Shown: positions 22,411-31,533, counted from the stretch's first letter. The stretch is DNA of 64,000 nucleotides from Alcanivorax sp. (GCA_022565695.1 JAIUME010000006.1:62001-126000), one strand, 5' to 3'. Notes: generated by a model from the letters alone, not told the origin. Numbers and translations are program-made.

Positions 22411-23313
22411 ATGATTGACCCCAAGGCTGCGGTGCCCAACCGCTTCATTCTGGAAAACCTGCCGGTGGCCTGGGCCATGGCCAGTGGCGGCCTGCGCTCG
22501 GTGCTGCCGCTGCCGAAGAAGACCGGGCTGGATACCACGCCGCTGGACGTCACCATGAAAGGCCCGTCGCCGGCGCTGCTGGCCACCTACGACAGCTGGA
22601 GCGGCCTGGACACCGGTCGTTTTGGCGGCACCCTGGCGCCGCACTTCGCGGCGGCGCGCATGGCCATGGGCATGATCTCGCGGCTGACGGCGCGGGCGCC
22701 GTATCCGCTTTTGAGCGTGCTGAACCAGGGTGTGAGCCTGCGCATCAACACACCCTTGCCGCGCACCGGCCCGTTCCAGCTGCACGGTGAGTTGCTGGAC
22801 GCCAGCGATGATGGCTACCGGGCGCGTATCCACAGCCGTATCAGCATCGGGCCGAAGGATGCGCCGCAGGCGATGATCATCGATGCCTATGCGGCGGTGA
22901 TGATCAAGTCGCGCCCGAAGGGCAGCAAGGAAAAGGCACCCGCAGAGCGGGATTTCGCCACCATTGGCCAGTGGCAGGCGGGGGCGAAGGAGGGCGTGAC
23001 CTTCTTCAAGCTGACCGGGGATTTCAATCCGATTCATACCTTGCCGATCATGGCGAAGCGCACGCAGTTCAAGGGTTGCATCATGCATGGCTACGGCTGC
23101 TTCGCGCAGGTGTTCGAGACCATCCGTAATCAGGGCCACGACATTGCTGAAATCGATGTTCGCTTTATCCGGCCGTTGCCACTGCCGAGCCCGTTGCTGT
23201 CGATCCAGATGACGCAGACGAAAGACGACAAGGGCCGTTACGGCGTGCGTCTGATTGATGATGCGGGCAATACCTATCAGGCCGGTGATGTGTTGTTGCG
23301 AGGTGATGTATGA
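22411..23313 (+). CDS. MaoC-like double hot-dog (enoyl-CoA hydratase-type) protein
   Basis: A protein of 300 residues. The C-terminal half is a MaoC hot-dog domain: FFKLTGDFNPIHTLPIMAK contains the NPIH hydratase motif, followed by FKGCIMHGYG. The N-terminal half looks like a second, degenerate hot-dog domain (a conserved G-P-F-Q-L-H-G-E strand around residue 120). Such proteins hydrate or dehydrate acyl-CoA thioesters. ATG 22411 has AGGA eight bases upstream. It shares ATGA with the thiolase gene, so the two act on the same acyl-CoA pathway. Confidence 0.8.
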   Translation: MIDPKAAVPNRFILENLPVAWAMASGGLRSVLPLPKKTGLDTTPLDVTMKGPSPALLATYDSWSGLDTGRFGGTLAPHFAAARMAMGMISRLTARAPYPLLSVLNQGVSLRINTPLPRTGPFQLHGELLDASDDGYRARIHSRISIGPKDAPQAMIIDAYAAVMIKSRPKGSKEKAPAERDFATIGQWQAGAKEGVTFFKLTGDFNPIHTLPIMAKRTQFKGCIMHGYGCFAQVFETIRNQGHDIAEIDVRFIRPLPLPSPLLSIQMTQTKDDKGRYGVRLIDDAGNTYQAGDVLLRGDV

Positions 23314-24638
23314 GCCAGTCCATATCGCGCCAGGCGAATACAACGCCTGAAGCACTGCAGCCCGTCATTGCTGCGGGGACGCGCACGCCCTTCCTGGACA
23401 GTGCCGGGCTGTATGCCGACATGATGAGCTACGAGCTTGGCGCCGAAGCCCTGCGGGGGCTGCTGGATCGCGCTGGTGTGCCAGCGGCGGATATCGAGCT
23501 GGTGATCATGGGTACAGTGTTGCACGAAGTGGAAACCACCAACGTCGCCCGCGAAGCGATGCTGGCGGCGGGCATGGCCAGCCGCACGCCGGCCTACACG
23601 GTGGCGATGGCCGGTATTTCGCCGAACGTGGGGGTGATGAACCTGTGCGACCAGATTCGTCTGGGTCGTCTCAAGCTGGGTATCGCCAGCGGCACGGAAA
23701 ATTTTTCCGATGTGCCGGTGCGGCTGGGGCAGGGCATTCGCCGTGCCCTGATGAAGCTGCGCCAGCGCAAGGATTTCGGCGAGCGCATGAAGGTGCTGGG
23801 TGGCCTGCGGCTGCGGGATCTGGGGCTGGATATCCCCGATGGCAGCGACTACACCACCGGCATGACCATGGGCGTGTCCTGCGAGCGTATGGTGAAAGGC
23901 ACGCCGGTTTCCCGCGAAGCCTGCGATGCCTATGCCGCAGAAAGTCATGCTCGCGCTGTAGGTGCTGCGCAGGCGGGCTATCTGGCCACCCAGATCACCC
24001 CTGTGACCAACAAGGCGGGCGCGACCGCCGAGGTGGACAACACCCCGCGCGCGGATGCCACGGCAGAGCGTTTGGGCAAGCTGGCGCCGATCTTTGATCG
24101 GGAAAACGGTGTTATCACCCCGGGCAATGCGTCGCGCTTTACCGATGGCGCTGGGGCGCTGCTGCTGGCCAGCCGCGAGGAAGCCACGCGTCGCGGCCTG
24201 AAGCCGTTGGCGATCTTGCGCGATTACTTGCTCACGGGGGTGGACACCCTTCAGGACGAAATGCTGCTCGGCCCGGCAATGGCGATCCCGCCACTGCTGG
24301 CGCGTAATGGTTTGACCTTCGCCGACGTCGGCGTGTGGGAAATCCATGAAGCCTTCGCTGCACAGATGCTGGTGAACATGGCCTGCATGGCCGATGCCGA
24401 TTTCGTCCGTGCCCGCCATGGTGAGGGCATGCCCCACGGCGAGATCCCTCGCGAAGCGCTGAACACCTGGGGCGGTTCCCTGTCCCTGGGCAATCCTTTT
24501 GCCGCCACTGGCTGCCGCCTGCTGCTGACTGCGGCCCAGCGCCTCCAGCGGGAAGGCAAGCGCTTTGCGGTGGTCTCCACCTGCGCAGGCGGTGGCCTGG
24601 GCGCCGGCCTGCTGCTGGAAAACCCCGAGGTGGCCTGA
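23310..24638 (+). CDS. FadI-family thiolase-like protein lacking nucleophilic cysteine
   Basis: A protein of 442 residues aligning end to end with the FadI (anaerobic/trifunctional beta-subunit) thiolases: RTPFLDSAG near the N-terminus, LRLRDLGLDIPD, EYSTG-like DYTTGMTMG, MLLGPAMAIPP, and the HEAFAAQ active-site histidine. The place of the acyl-binding cysteine (family: SxACATSFQA) reads AMAGISPNVGV, so Cys is Gly. The usual GHPFAATG reads GNPFAATG. The C-terminal Cys in STCAGGGLGAG is kept. The frame is intact with no sign of decay. Ordinary thiolysis or Claisen condensation through a thioester enzyme is therefore unlikely. The overlapping MaoC gene suggests a CoA-linked role. Confidence 0.85.
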   Translation: MSQSISRQANTTPEALQPVIAAGTRTPFLDSAGLYADMMSYELGAEALRGLLDRAGVPAADIELVIMGTVLHEVETTNVAREAMLAAGMASRTPAYTVAMAGISPNVGVMNLCDQIRLGRLKLGIASGTENFSDVPVRLGQGIRRALMKLRQRKDFGERMKVLGGLRLRDLGLDIPDGSDYTTGMTMGVSCERMVKGTPVSREACDAYAAESHARAVGAAQAGYLATQITPVTNKAGATAEVDNTPRADATAERLGKLAPIFDRENGVITPGNASRFTDGAGALLLASREEATRRGLKPLAILRDYLLTGVDTLQDEMLLGPAMAIPPLLARNGLTFADVGVWEIHEAFAAQMLVNMACMADADFVRARHGEGMPHGEIPREALNTWGGSLSLGNPFAATGCRLLLTAAQRLQREGKRFAVVSTCAGGGLGAGLLLENPEVA

Positions 24639-24751
24639 GCCTGATGTCCGGGATGCAGGCAGTGCCCCGGATGCGGAAGCAGCGCATGGAAATATAACGT
24701 GGCCGATGGTAAACAAGGGAAGACAAATGGGGGCAGGGAGCCAGAACGGTC

Positions 24752-25756
24752 ATGAAACACTATAGCAATGCCATCGCGGCAGCAGCGCTCTTGCTGGTGA
24801 CAATGATGGCGGCTGCCTCGGAGCCGGGGCAGGATAATCCGCTGGTCAGTCGCTTCGCTGGCGCCATTATGCAGGGGTATATGGAGCGCGAGTATGACCA
24901 GGTCGTCGTGCCTGTCGGCCGACTCTCCGCCAATACCTACCATCGCCGTGACGGATGGGATCAGGAGGTGTTGCAGCCGCTGCAGAAGGTGCTTGAGGGG
25001 CGCGTGACCTGGATAACCTATGAGGCGCCGGAAAATCGCAGCACTCTGGAAATACTGCGCAATTATCAGGATGCGCTGTCGGCCGACGGTTTCGCCGTAC
25101 GCTTCGAGTGCGCCGAGCAGGCAGGTTGTGGCCGCCAGATCGGCATGTACGTCAGAAACCAGGTGTACCCCGATGCGTACTGGCGCGATGTGCGTAACGC
25201 ATTGCACCCCACCGTGCTGGTGCGGGGCGGCACCCGCGCCATGTTAGCCGAACGCGAAAATGAAACGGGGCGCACGCACGTCTTCTTGTATATCCAGGAT
25301 CAGCAGGCCGCACCGGTCATCCATCAGGTGGTTGTGGAAGGGCAGCCCATGCAGGGCGGACAGGTGCAAACAGGTGTGCGCAGCGCGGATGAGCTTCAGG
25401 CCTCGTTGGCCGCCGACGGCCATGCGGTGGTAGATGGCATCTTCTTTGATCACGACAGCGCGGCGTTGCGACCGGAGTCTTCAGAAGCGTTGACGCAGAT
25501 GGCGCGGCTGCTGGAAGCGAATCCTGATTTCGACGTGCTGGTGGTCGGGCATACCGACAATCAGGGCAGTTTCGACTACAACGCGGCGCTGTCGCAACGC
25601 CGCGCGTCGGCGGTGCGTCAGGCACTGATCAGGGATTTCGGGATTGCTGCAGGGCGTATGACGCCCAAGGGCGCGAGCTTCATGGCGCCCCGTGCCAGCA
25701 ATGCCAGTGAGGCGGGGCGCGAACAGAACCGCCGGGTGGAGCTGGTGCTGCGATGA
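24752..25756 (+). CDS. OmpA-family protein with DUF4892-like N-terminal domain
   Basis: A protein of 334 residues with a signal peptide (AIAAAALLLVTMMAAAS). The middle (MEREYDQVVVPVGRL through the paired-cysteine segment FECAEQAGCGRQIG) resembles DUF4892. The C-terminal 115 residues form an OmpA peptidoglycan-binding domain: IFFDHDSAALRPES, then VVGHTDNQGSFDYN and NRRVELVL at the end; the binding Asp and Arg are present. It likely links the outer membrane or periplasm to the cell wall. The start lies after GGGAG at a long spacing. It overlaps the next lipoprotein gene by ATGA. Confidence 0.85.
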   Translation: MKHYSNAIAAAALLLVTMMAAASEPGQDNPLVSRFAGAIMQGYMEREYDQVVVPVGRLSANTYHRRDGWDQEVLQPLQKVLEGRVTWITYEAPENRSTLEILRNYQDALSADGFAVRFECAEQAGCGRQIGMYVRNQVYPDAYWRDVRNALHPTVLVRGGTRAMLAERENETGRTHVFLYIQDQQAAPVIHQVVVEGQPMQGGQVQTGVRSADELQASLAADGHAVVDGIFFDHDSAALRPESSEALTQMARLLEANPDFDVLVVGHTDNQGSFDYNAALSQRRASAVRQALIRDFGIAAGRMTPKGASFMAPRASNASEAGREQNRRVELVLR

Positions 25757-26427
25757 ATGGCGCTGCCGATACGCTACGCGGGGGTCTGCTCGCAGGGCTG
25801 TTGGCCCTGAGTGGCTGCGGTGTGATTAGTGGTGCGGATGAGCAAATCGGTTTCTCACAGCCCCGTGAGCCCGATGCGGTCGAATTCCAGTTTCTTTATC
25901 TCGCCCGCCATCTTGATTCGCCCAAACCCTGCTATCTGATTCACCCGAAGAGCCTCACCCGGTCGGCGTTCAATGCGCAGGGTACTCGGGTGCGTTATGT
26001 CCGTAGTGGTTGCTTTCGCGATGTGGCGTTTCATACCGGAGATGCTGCCCTGTGCCAGCATGTCCGTTCAGTGAGTACGCTGTTCCTGTCTGGCGCCCGG
26101 CTCGATGCGGCGGCATGCCGGGACAGTGCAACGGGAAACGGGCGCGTGTCCAACAGCCTGAATGTGCCGGCCATCGTCGCGCTGGCGGGCTACACGGATG
26201 AGGAGGTCGACAGGTTTCTGGTGGCGCGGGAGCGCTTCCCTTCCGTGGCCGAGGCCGCCGAGGCGCGGCGTCAGGATGCCGCGCGCCATGAGTATGAAGT
26301 CAGGGATGTTTTGCTGCACTCCCGGGCGTTTTTCGAGCGCATCGATAGCTTGCCGGGATTTGCCGATGCGGATGACCGGGCAGCGATTGCAGCAGTGCCG
26401 TGGCAGCCACGCCGCTTCCCGGATTGA
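25753..26427 (+). CDS. Putative lipoprotein of unknown function
   Basis: A protein of 224 residues. The N-terminus has a lipoprotein signal with the lipobox LSGC (Cys22). The mature part contains four more cysteines (CYLIHP, SGCFRD, LCQHV, AACRDS) that could form two disulfides. No family is recognised. The four-base overlap with the OmpA-type gene shows translational coupling, so the two are probably partners in the envelope. The gene converges on selO, 20 bp away. Confidence 0.7.
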   Translation: MNGAADTLRGGLLAGLLALSGCGVISGADEQIGFSQPREPDAVEFQFLYLARHLDSPKPCYLIHPKSLTRSAFNAQGTRVRYVRSGCFRDVAFHTGDAALCQHVRSVSTLFLSGARLDAAACRDSATGNGRVSNSLNVPAIVALAGYTDEEVDRFLVARERFPSVAEAAEARRQDAARHEYEVRDVLLHSRAFFERIDSLPGFADADDRAAIAAVPWQPRRFPD

Positions 26428-26447
26428 CCAGCGTCTTCGGATGCGTC

Positions 26448-27938
26448 TCAGGTGCCGCAGAATGTCTGACACACCCGCTCTTCTGGCGCAGGGGGTGTCT
26501 TGTAAGCCGCTTTGTCCGGTCCGTCCTCGTAGGGTGATGCCAGCACGGCCAGCAACTGTCTGGCAGGTGCCAGATCCTGTCGCGTGCTGGCCGCCTCCAG
26601 GGCTTTTTCCACCTGATGGTTGCGCGGAATGATCGCCGGGTTGGTGTTGCGCATCAGGCACAGCGATGACGCGAGTGGTTTGGTGTTGCGTGCAAGGCGC
26701 GCCTGCCAGCGTTCATGCCAGCGGCGGAAATCCGCGCTGTCGTAGGGTGCCGTTTCGGGGCGGCTTTCGCTGATCAGATCGCGGAACGTATTGGTGTAAT
26801 CTGCGGCTTGTGATTGCATCCACTTCAGCAGGTCTGTGGCCAGGGCTTCATCTTCCGGCTCTTCGCCGAACAGCCCCAGTTTCTTGCGCATCATCGCCAG
26901 CCATTTCTGTTCATAGCGTTGTGGGAACGACCGAATCAATGCGGTGGCCGGGCCCACGGCCTGCTCGGGATCATCGGCGATCAGCGGCAGCAGGGTTTCC
27001 GCGAAGCGCGCCAGGTTCCACTGAGTGATGGCGGGCTGGTTGGCGTAGGCATAGCGGCCCTGGCGGTCGATGGAGCTGAATACGGTTTCCGGGTGATAGC
27101 TGTCGAGGAAGGCACAGGGGCCATAATCGATGGTCTCGCCGGATAGCGTCACATTGTCGGTGTTGAGCACGCCATGAATGAAACCGACACGCATCCAGCC
27201 CACCACCAGATCAATCTGCTTTTCCATCACTGCCTCGATCAAGGCCAGCGCGGGTGTTTGTCCAGCCAAATTCGACTGGGCCAAATCTGACAAATATGAA
27301 TAGTGCCGCGCAATCACGAAATCCACCAACGCCTGCAACAGCCCCTTGTCCTCACGACTGGCCGCAAACTGGAAGGTGCCAACGCGCACATGAGAGCTGG
27401 CGACGCGCGGCAGAATGGCGCCGGGCAACGCTGCTTCGCGGTAGACGGGCTCACCAGTGCTGACCACGGCCAGGCTGCGCGTCGTCGGGATGCCAAGCGC
27501 ATGCATGGCTTCACTCATCAGATATTCGCGGAGCATCGGTCCCATGGCCGCCCGGCCATCGCCGCCACGTGAATAGGGCGTGCGCCCGGCGCCTTTTAAC
27601 TGGATATCGTAAAGGCGACCGTCGGGCGCCACCTGCTCGCCCAACAGAATCGCGCGGCCATCGCCGAGCATATTGGGGTGACCGAACTGGTGCCCGGCGT
27701 AGGCCTGGGCGATGGGTGTGCTGTTCTCCGGCAGGCTATTGCCGGCGAGCAGTGCGGCACCGTCGGGGCTGTCCAGAGTGGCGCCGTTGAGCCCCAGCAT
27801 GTCTGCCAGCGCATGATTGAACAGCATGATCTCCGGGGCCTTGACCGCAGTGGGCGCGCAGCCTGAAAACAGCGGCGCAGGCAGCAGGGCATAGCGGTTC
27901 TCGAGGCGAAAGCCGTACGGGTCAGCGGTGAGGGTCAT
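26448..27938 (-). CDS. selO: Protein adenylyltransferase SelO (YdiU/UPF0061)
   Basis: A protein of 496 residues, normal family length. Hallmarks: ENRYALLPAPLFSG near the start, AQAYAGHQFGHPNMLGDGRA (about residue 80-100), QLKGAGRTPYSRGGDGRA, MSEAMHALGIPTTRSLAVV, and HGVLNTDNVTLSGETIDYGPCAF, which holds the metal- and ATP-binding residues of this pseudokinase-fold enzyme. SelO transfers AMP to Ser, Thr or Tyr of target proteins and takes part in redox stress response. It ends CQTFCGT; the Cys replaces the selenocysteine of eukaryotic forms. No operon partner. Confidence 0.95.
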   Translation of the reverse strand: MTLTADPYGFRLENRYALLPAPLFSGCAPTAVKAPEIMLFNHALADMLGLNGATLDSPDGAALLAGNSLPENSTPIAQAYAGHQFGHPNMLGDGRAILLGEQVAPDGRLYDIQLKGAGRTPYSRGGDGRAAMGPMLREYLMSEAMHALGIPTTRSLAVVSTGEPVYREAALPGAILPRVASSHVRVGTFQFAASREDKGLLQALVDFVIARHYSYLSDLAQSNLAGQTPALALIEAVMEKQIDLVVGWMRVGFIHGVLNTDNVTLSGETIDYGPCAFLDSYHPETVFSSIDRQGRYAYANQPAITQWNLARFAETLLPLIADDPEQAVGPATALIRSFPQRYEQKWLAMMRKKLGLFGEEPEDEALATDLLKWMQSQAADYTNTFRDLISESRPETAPYDSADFRRWHERWQARLARNTKPLASSLCLMRNTNPAIIPRNHQVEKALEAASTRQDLAPARQLLAVLASPYEDGPDKAAYKTPPAPEERVCQTFCGT

Positions 27939-28003
27939 GGTCGGGCTCCGGCAAGGGCAGGCGGTGCATCTCTGTCAGCACAAGGGTAACAGAGATGGCC
28001 GCG

Positions 28004-29047
28004 TCAGCCTGCTTCGGCCGCTTTTCTCGAGGACACAAGGCGCAGTACATCAAGGTAGCCGGGTGGTGCTGCCACGGCGCCACGCTCACGCAGCATGCGA
28101 TGCATCAACGGCAGACGAAAATAAGGTACGGATGCCATGACATGATGCTCGATATGGTAATTGACGTTGAGCGGCGCCACGGTGGCACGGGCCAGCAGTC
28201 CGGCTCGGGTGGTCCGGGTATTCAGGAACATGTCCGGGCTGCGCTGCGTGCAGGCATGCTCGGCCATGGAGCGGATACGGACGAATACCGAGAAGGTGGT
28301 CATGTAGGCCAGTATCCAGACAAGGAACAGCCACGGGTGGCCAGCGGCCCAGAGTACGGCAAACAGGATGCCGTTGACGATCAGGGTGGGCGTCACGTTC
28401 CGTACCAGCATGGCGAGACGGCGCGGCAACGTCATGCCGTCTCTCGGCAATCGCTCCACATCGTTGGCCACCGTCCATTTGATATAGCCAGCGTCCATGA
28501 GAAAGCGGCCGATAAAAAATTTCACGCCGGTGATGCCCACGGCGTCACGCAGCAGCTTGCGTGCCAGGGACGCGCGGGTTGTCGGGAACGCCGCCACCAG
28601 GGACAGATCGCTGTCGATGTCCTGGCCGGTATGGGTGTGATGGATGATGTGATGGGCGCGATACTTGTGCAGGTCATTCCAGATGGGGCGTGCGCACACC
28701 CAGTCAGCGAAGACATGGTTCAGCCATTTGTGTTTGAACAGGGAGCCATGGGAGGCGTCATGCATCTGGATAGCCAGGCTCAGTTGTCGGCCGCCCAGTA
28801 TGCACAGCGCCAGCAGAAACACCGGCACGAAAACGAGCAAAGACTGTGTGCTGGCCCAGGCCAGTGCAACGAAGCACAGGCCGATGGTCAGCCAGGTAAA
28901 ACACACGGCAATAAAGCCCCGGATGTCAGAACGTGCGGTGAGCATTCTGATCTCGTCACGGGTGAATATCTCCGTGACTTTGCGCCGGGTGTCGCCCGGC
29001 AGGGTGGCGGGCGCTGTGTCATTCTGCGCTGGAATAGCGTTACTCAT
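28004..29047 (-). CDS. Membrane fatty-acid desaturase
   Basis: A protein of 347 residues with four or more membrane helices. The three histidine boxes are HDASHG, HKYRAHHIIHH and HIEHH near the C-terminus, which ligand the di-iron centre of membrane desaturases. It should introduce a double bond into an acyl chain or a related lipid. ATG 29047 is chosen because MSNAIPAQ follows; upstream in-frame codons look non-coding and overlap the next gene. It follows the crotonase gene by 31 bp on the same strand, so both belong to one operon, divergent from a PaaX regulator. Confidence 0.88.
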   Translation of the reverse strand: MSNAIPAQNDTAPATLPGDTRRKVTEIFTRDEIRMLTARSDIRGFIAVCFTWLTIGLCFVALAWASTQSLLVFVPVFLLALCILGGRQLSLAIQMHDASHGSLFKHKWLNHVFADWVCARPIWNDLHKYRAHHIIHHTHTGQDIDSDLSLVAAFPTTRASLARKLLRDAVGITGVKFFIGRFLMDAGYIKWTVANDVERLPRDGMTLPRRLAMLVRNVTPTLIVNGILFAVLWAAGHPWLFLVWILAYMTTFSVFVRIRSMAEHACTQRSPDMFLNTRTTRAGLLARATVAPLNVNYHIEHHVMASVPYFRLPLMHRMLRERGAVAAPPGYLDVLRLVSSRKAAEAG

Positions 29048-29078
29048 GGTGTGTCTCTGTGTGTCTCTCAAAAAAGAT

Positions 29079-29993
29079 TCAGCCCTTGAACGTCGACAGG
29101 CCGAAGTCGCCGCACGGCTCATCGCGCTCGCGTACGGCCTGCTTGAATCCGGCTTCGGCAGCGCGTTGCTGGAATGCATAACCCTCCGGCGTGTGGCGGG
29201 TGATACCGTCAAATACCGTGCCCAGTATCTGGGTGGTATGCAGCCCCTGCTGCGTGACCGACTGATTCAGCAGCAGCTTCATCATCACCAGTTGATTGAT
29301 GGGCATGCGGGCGATGCGTGCGAGCAGGATTTCAACGCGTTCATCCAGCAGCTCGGGCGGTGCAGATTCGATCGCCAACCCCCATTCCTGTGCTTCCTTG
29401 CCCGAGAGGCAGTCGCCGGTGAACAGCAGGCGTTTGGCCTTTTCCAGACCCAGACGGTGGAACCAGAGCGATGTGGTGGGGGAACCCCATACCCGCGCCG
29501 GTGGATACCCGATCTTGGCATCATCCGCGATCACCAGCAGGTCAGAGCACAACGCCATATCAGTACCGCCAGCGACGCAAAAGCCGTGCACCTTGCACAC
29601 CACCGGCTTCTCGGAATGGAACAGGCTCATGAAGCCACGCATATTGCGGCTCATCATGGCGTAGTCGGTCATCGGGTCCCAGGCGCTGCCGGGCCGGTGA
29701 TTTTCGCGTTGCACGTTCGGATCCAGCGGGGAGCCGGCAGGCCTGCCGGGATCGTCGTCGCCGAGCTGCATGTCCTGCGCACTCTCCACCAGGTCATAGC
29801 CGCCACAAAAGCCCGAGCCGTTGCCCGCCAGGGCAATCACATGTACCGCCGGGTCCAGGTTGGCGCGCTCCACACAGGCGGCCAGTTCGCGTGGCATGTC
29901 CAGGGTGATGCCATTCCCGCGCGCAGGGCGATTCAGTGTGATCCGGGCAATACGGCCTGTGACCTCGTAGGTCATGGTGTTCAGTGCATCCAT
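29079..29993 (-). CDS. Crotonase-family enoyl-CoA hydratase/isomerase
   Basis: A protein of 304 residues. Crotonase features: ITLNRPARGNGIT near residue 18-30, the first oxyanion-hole motif GNGSGFCGGYDL (about 57-68), the second around VHGFCVAGGTDMALCSDLLV (about 136-155), and IGYPPARVWGSP. The catalytic glutamates of true enoyl-CoA hydratases are not clearly present (the Gly-Gly-Thr-Asp context fits isomerase/hydrolase-like members), so the exact reaction is open. It heads an operon with the desaturase. The start faces PaaX across a 182-bp gap. Confidence 0.85.
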   Translation of the reverse strand: MDALNTMTYEVTGRIARITLNRPARGNGITLDMPRELAACVERANLDPAVHVIALAGNGSGFCGGYDLVESAQDMQLGDDDPGRPAGSPLDPNVQRENHRPGSAWDPMTDYAMMSRNMRGFMSLFHSEKPVVCKVHGFCVAGGTDMALCSDLLVIADDAKIGYPPARVWGSPTTSLWFHRLGLEKAKRLLFTGDCLSGKEAQEWGLAIESAPPELLDERVEILLARIARMPINQLVMMKLLLNQSVTQQGLHTTQILGTVFDGITRHTPEGYAFQQRAAEAGFKQAVRERDEPCGDFGLSTFKG

Positions 29994-30029
29994 CGTTGCC
30001 GCCCTGCAGTGTGACGTGATGCTTGAGTT

Positions 30030-30092
30030 TCATTCAATGTTACGCGAATTGTCAATAGTATTATTATGGAGTAACTTTTATGAAGTAACTTT
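30030..30092. promoter_or_regulatory. Divergent crotonase/PaaX control region with tandem AGTAACTTT
   Basis: In the 182-bp gap, the minus strand has TTGACA (plus complement TGTCAA near 30050) in front of the crotonase start. Two direct copies of AGTAACTTT lie at 30070-30078 and 30084-30092, 14 bp apart. The region is AT-rich. PaaX-type regulators repress nearby catabolic promoters and release on a CoA thioester, so these repeats are a candidate operator. Confidence 0.4.
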
Positions 30093-30175
30093 GCAGTTGC
30101 CGAGGGGCGACACGCGAGACGCTGTTCGCATGGAGACCTCAAGGGGATAATGGCCGACCTGTGGCGGAGATGATG

Positions 30176-31000
30176 ATGCAGCTCAACCCGAAAGATCTGA
30201 TCCTGACACTGCTGCTGGCGGCAGAGGGCGACGAGTTGGAAGCGCGTGAGGCAGTGTCTGCCTGCGCATTGTTCGGTGTGCGCGCCAACAGCGTGCGTGT
30301 GGCGCTGGTTCGCTTGAATGCGGCGGGGCTGGTTGAGGCGGCCGGGCGCGGTAGCTACCGCCTCGGGCCCCAGGCGGTGGCGCTGGCCGGAGAGCTGGGC
30401 CTGTGGAAGCAGGCCGAAGCGCGCATCAGGCCCTGGCAGGGTGACTGGGCGATGGTCTATACCGGCGAACTGAAGCGCAGCGACAAGCCTGCCTTGGGTC
30501 GCCGCCTGCGTGCGCTGAATCTGGCGGGCTTCCAGGCACTGAGTCGGGATATCTACATCCGCCCCGATAATCTGGTGGAAAGCATGGCCGATTTGCGACA
30601 GCGCCTGCGGCGTTTGGGGCTGGATACCGAGGCCATGCTGTGGCGGGCGCAGGCTCTGGAGCCGTCCTGTGAGGAGCAGGCGCGTGCCCTCTGGGCGGGG
30701 ATGGGATTGAATGCGCGATACCGCGATACCACCGAGAAAATTCGGCGGTGGCTGGAAAAAATGCCCGAGCTGGACATGGAGGAGGCTGCCCGCGAGTCGT
30801 TTCTTCTGGGCAATGCGGCAATCCGGCAGATGATCTATGATCCCCTGTTGCCTGAACCCCTGGTGGACGTCGTCGCACGTCGGGCCTGTCTGGATGCGGT
30901 GCACGAGATTGATCAGGTGGGCCATGCCATATGGCGGCGATTGAGAGAAACACAATTTCCCGCCGTGCCAGACAGGGCTGATACGGCATCGCTGCACTGA
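30176..31000 (+). CDS. PaaX-family transcriptional regulator
   Basis: A protein of 274 residues matching PaaX (phenylacetate operon repressor) family architecture: an N-terminal winged helix (LFGVRANSVRVALVRLNAAGLVE, cited here by LFGVRANSVRVAL), a middle segment WAMVYTGELKRSD, and a helical C-terminal domain. Three ATG codons occur in a row (30170, 30173, 30176); the last sits six bases from GGAG. Family members bind aryl- or acyl-CoA thioesters. Given the divergent crotonase and desaturase, it probably represses those genes in response to an acyl-CoA. No phenylacetate genes are near. Confidence 0.85.
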   Translation: MQLNPKDLILTLLLAAEGDELEAREAVSACALFGVRANSVRVALVRLNAAGLVEAAGRGSYRLGPQAVALAGELGLWKQAEARIRPWQGDWAMVYTGELKRSDKPALGRRLRALNLAGFQALSRDIYIRPDNLVESMADLRQRLRRLGLDTEAMLWRAQALEPSCEEQARALWAGMGLNARYRDTTEKIRRWLEKMPELDMEEAARESFLLGNAAIRQMIYDPLLPEPLVDVVARRACLDAVHEIDQVGHAIWRRLRETQFPAVPDRADTASLH

Positions 31001-31086
31001 GATTCTGCTCCGTCTTGTCGAAATGCCTCGCTGTACGACGACCACAGGGTGTTCATTTCGAGCATGTTCAAGACAGGAGAATCCAG

Positions 31087-31533
31087 ATGCCCCATATCAT
31101 TCGTCTTCACCGTGTCTTCCAGGCGCCGCCCGAGCGTGTCTATCGCGCGTTTCTTGATCCGGAAGCCAAGGTCAAATGGCTGCCGCCGAATGGTTTTACC
31201 GGCAAGGTGCATCACATCGACGCCCGCGTGGGCGGCACCTACAAGATGTCCTTCACCAACTTCACCACCGGGCAGAGCCATATGTTCGGCGGCGAGTACA
31301 TCGAGCTCACGCCCAATGAGCGTCTTCGGTACACCGATCAGTTTGATGACCCCAATCTGCCCGGCACGATCGAGGTGACGGTGCTGTTGAAGGAAGTGTC
31401 GATGGGCACCGAGCTGCATATCACTCAGGACGGCGTGCCAGATGTGATTCCGGCAGAAGCGTGTTATGTGGGTTGGCAGGAATCGTTGAACCAGTTGGCG
31501 AAGCTGGTCGAGCCGGAAATTCAGGAAGGGTAA
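31087..31533 (+). CDS. SRPBCC / AHSA1-type protein
   Basis: A protein of 148 residues with the START-like helix-grip fold typical of AHSA1 polyketide cyclase/Hsp90-activator-like proteins: RVFQAPPERVYRAFLDPEAK, then the loop KWLPPNGFTG, GGTYKMSF and GTELHITQDG. It likely binds a small hydrophobic ligand; no enzyme activity can be assigned. ATG 31087 has GGAGA upstream. It follows PaaX by 86 bp and may share its transcript, and it converges on ptxD. Confidence 0.85.
   Translation: MPHIIRLHRVFQAPPERVYRAFLDPEAKVKWLPPNGFTGKVHHIDARVGGTYKMSFTNFTTGQSHMFGGEYIELTPNERLRYTDQFDDPNLPGTIEVTVLLKEVSMGTELHITQDGVPDVIPAEACYVGWQESLNQLAKLVEPEIQEG

Noticed and set aside
22221-22586. Minus-strand open frame across the abiEii/maoC gap
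   Set aside because: It mostly lies opposite the maoC start, has no ribosome-binding site and no family likeness.
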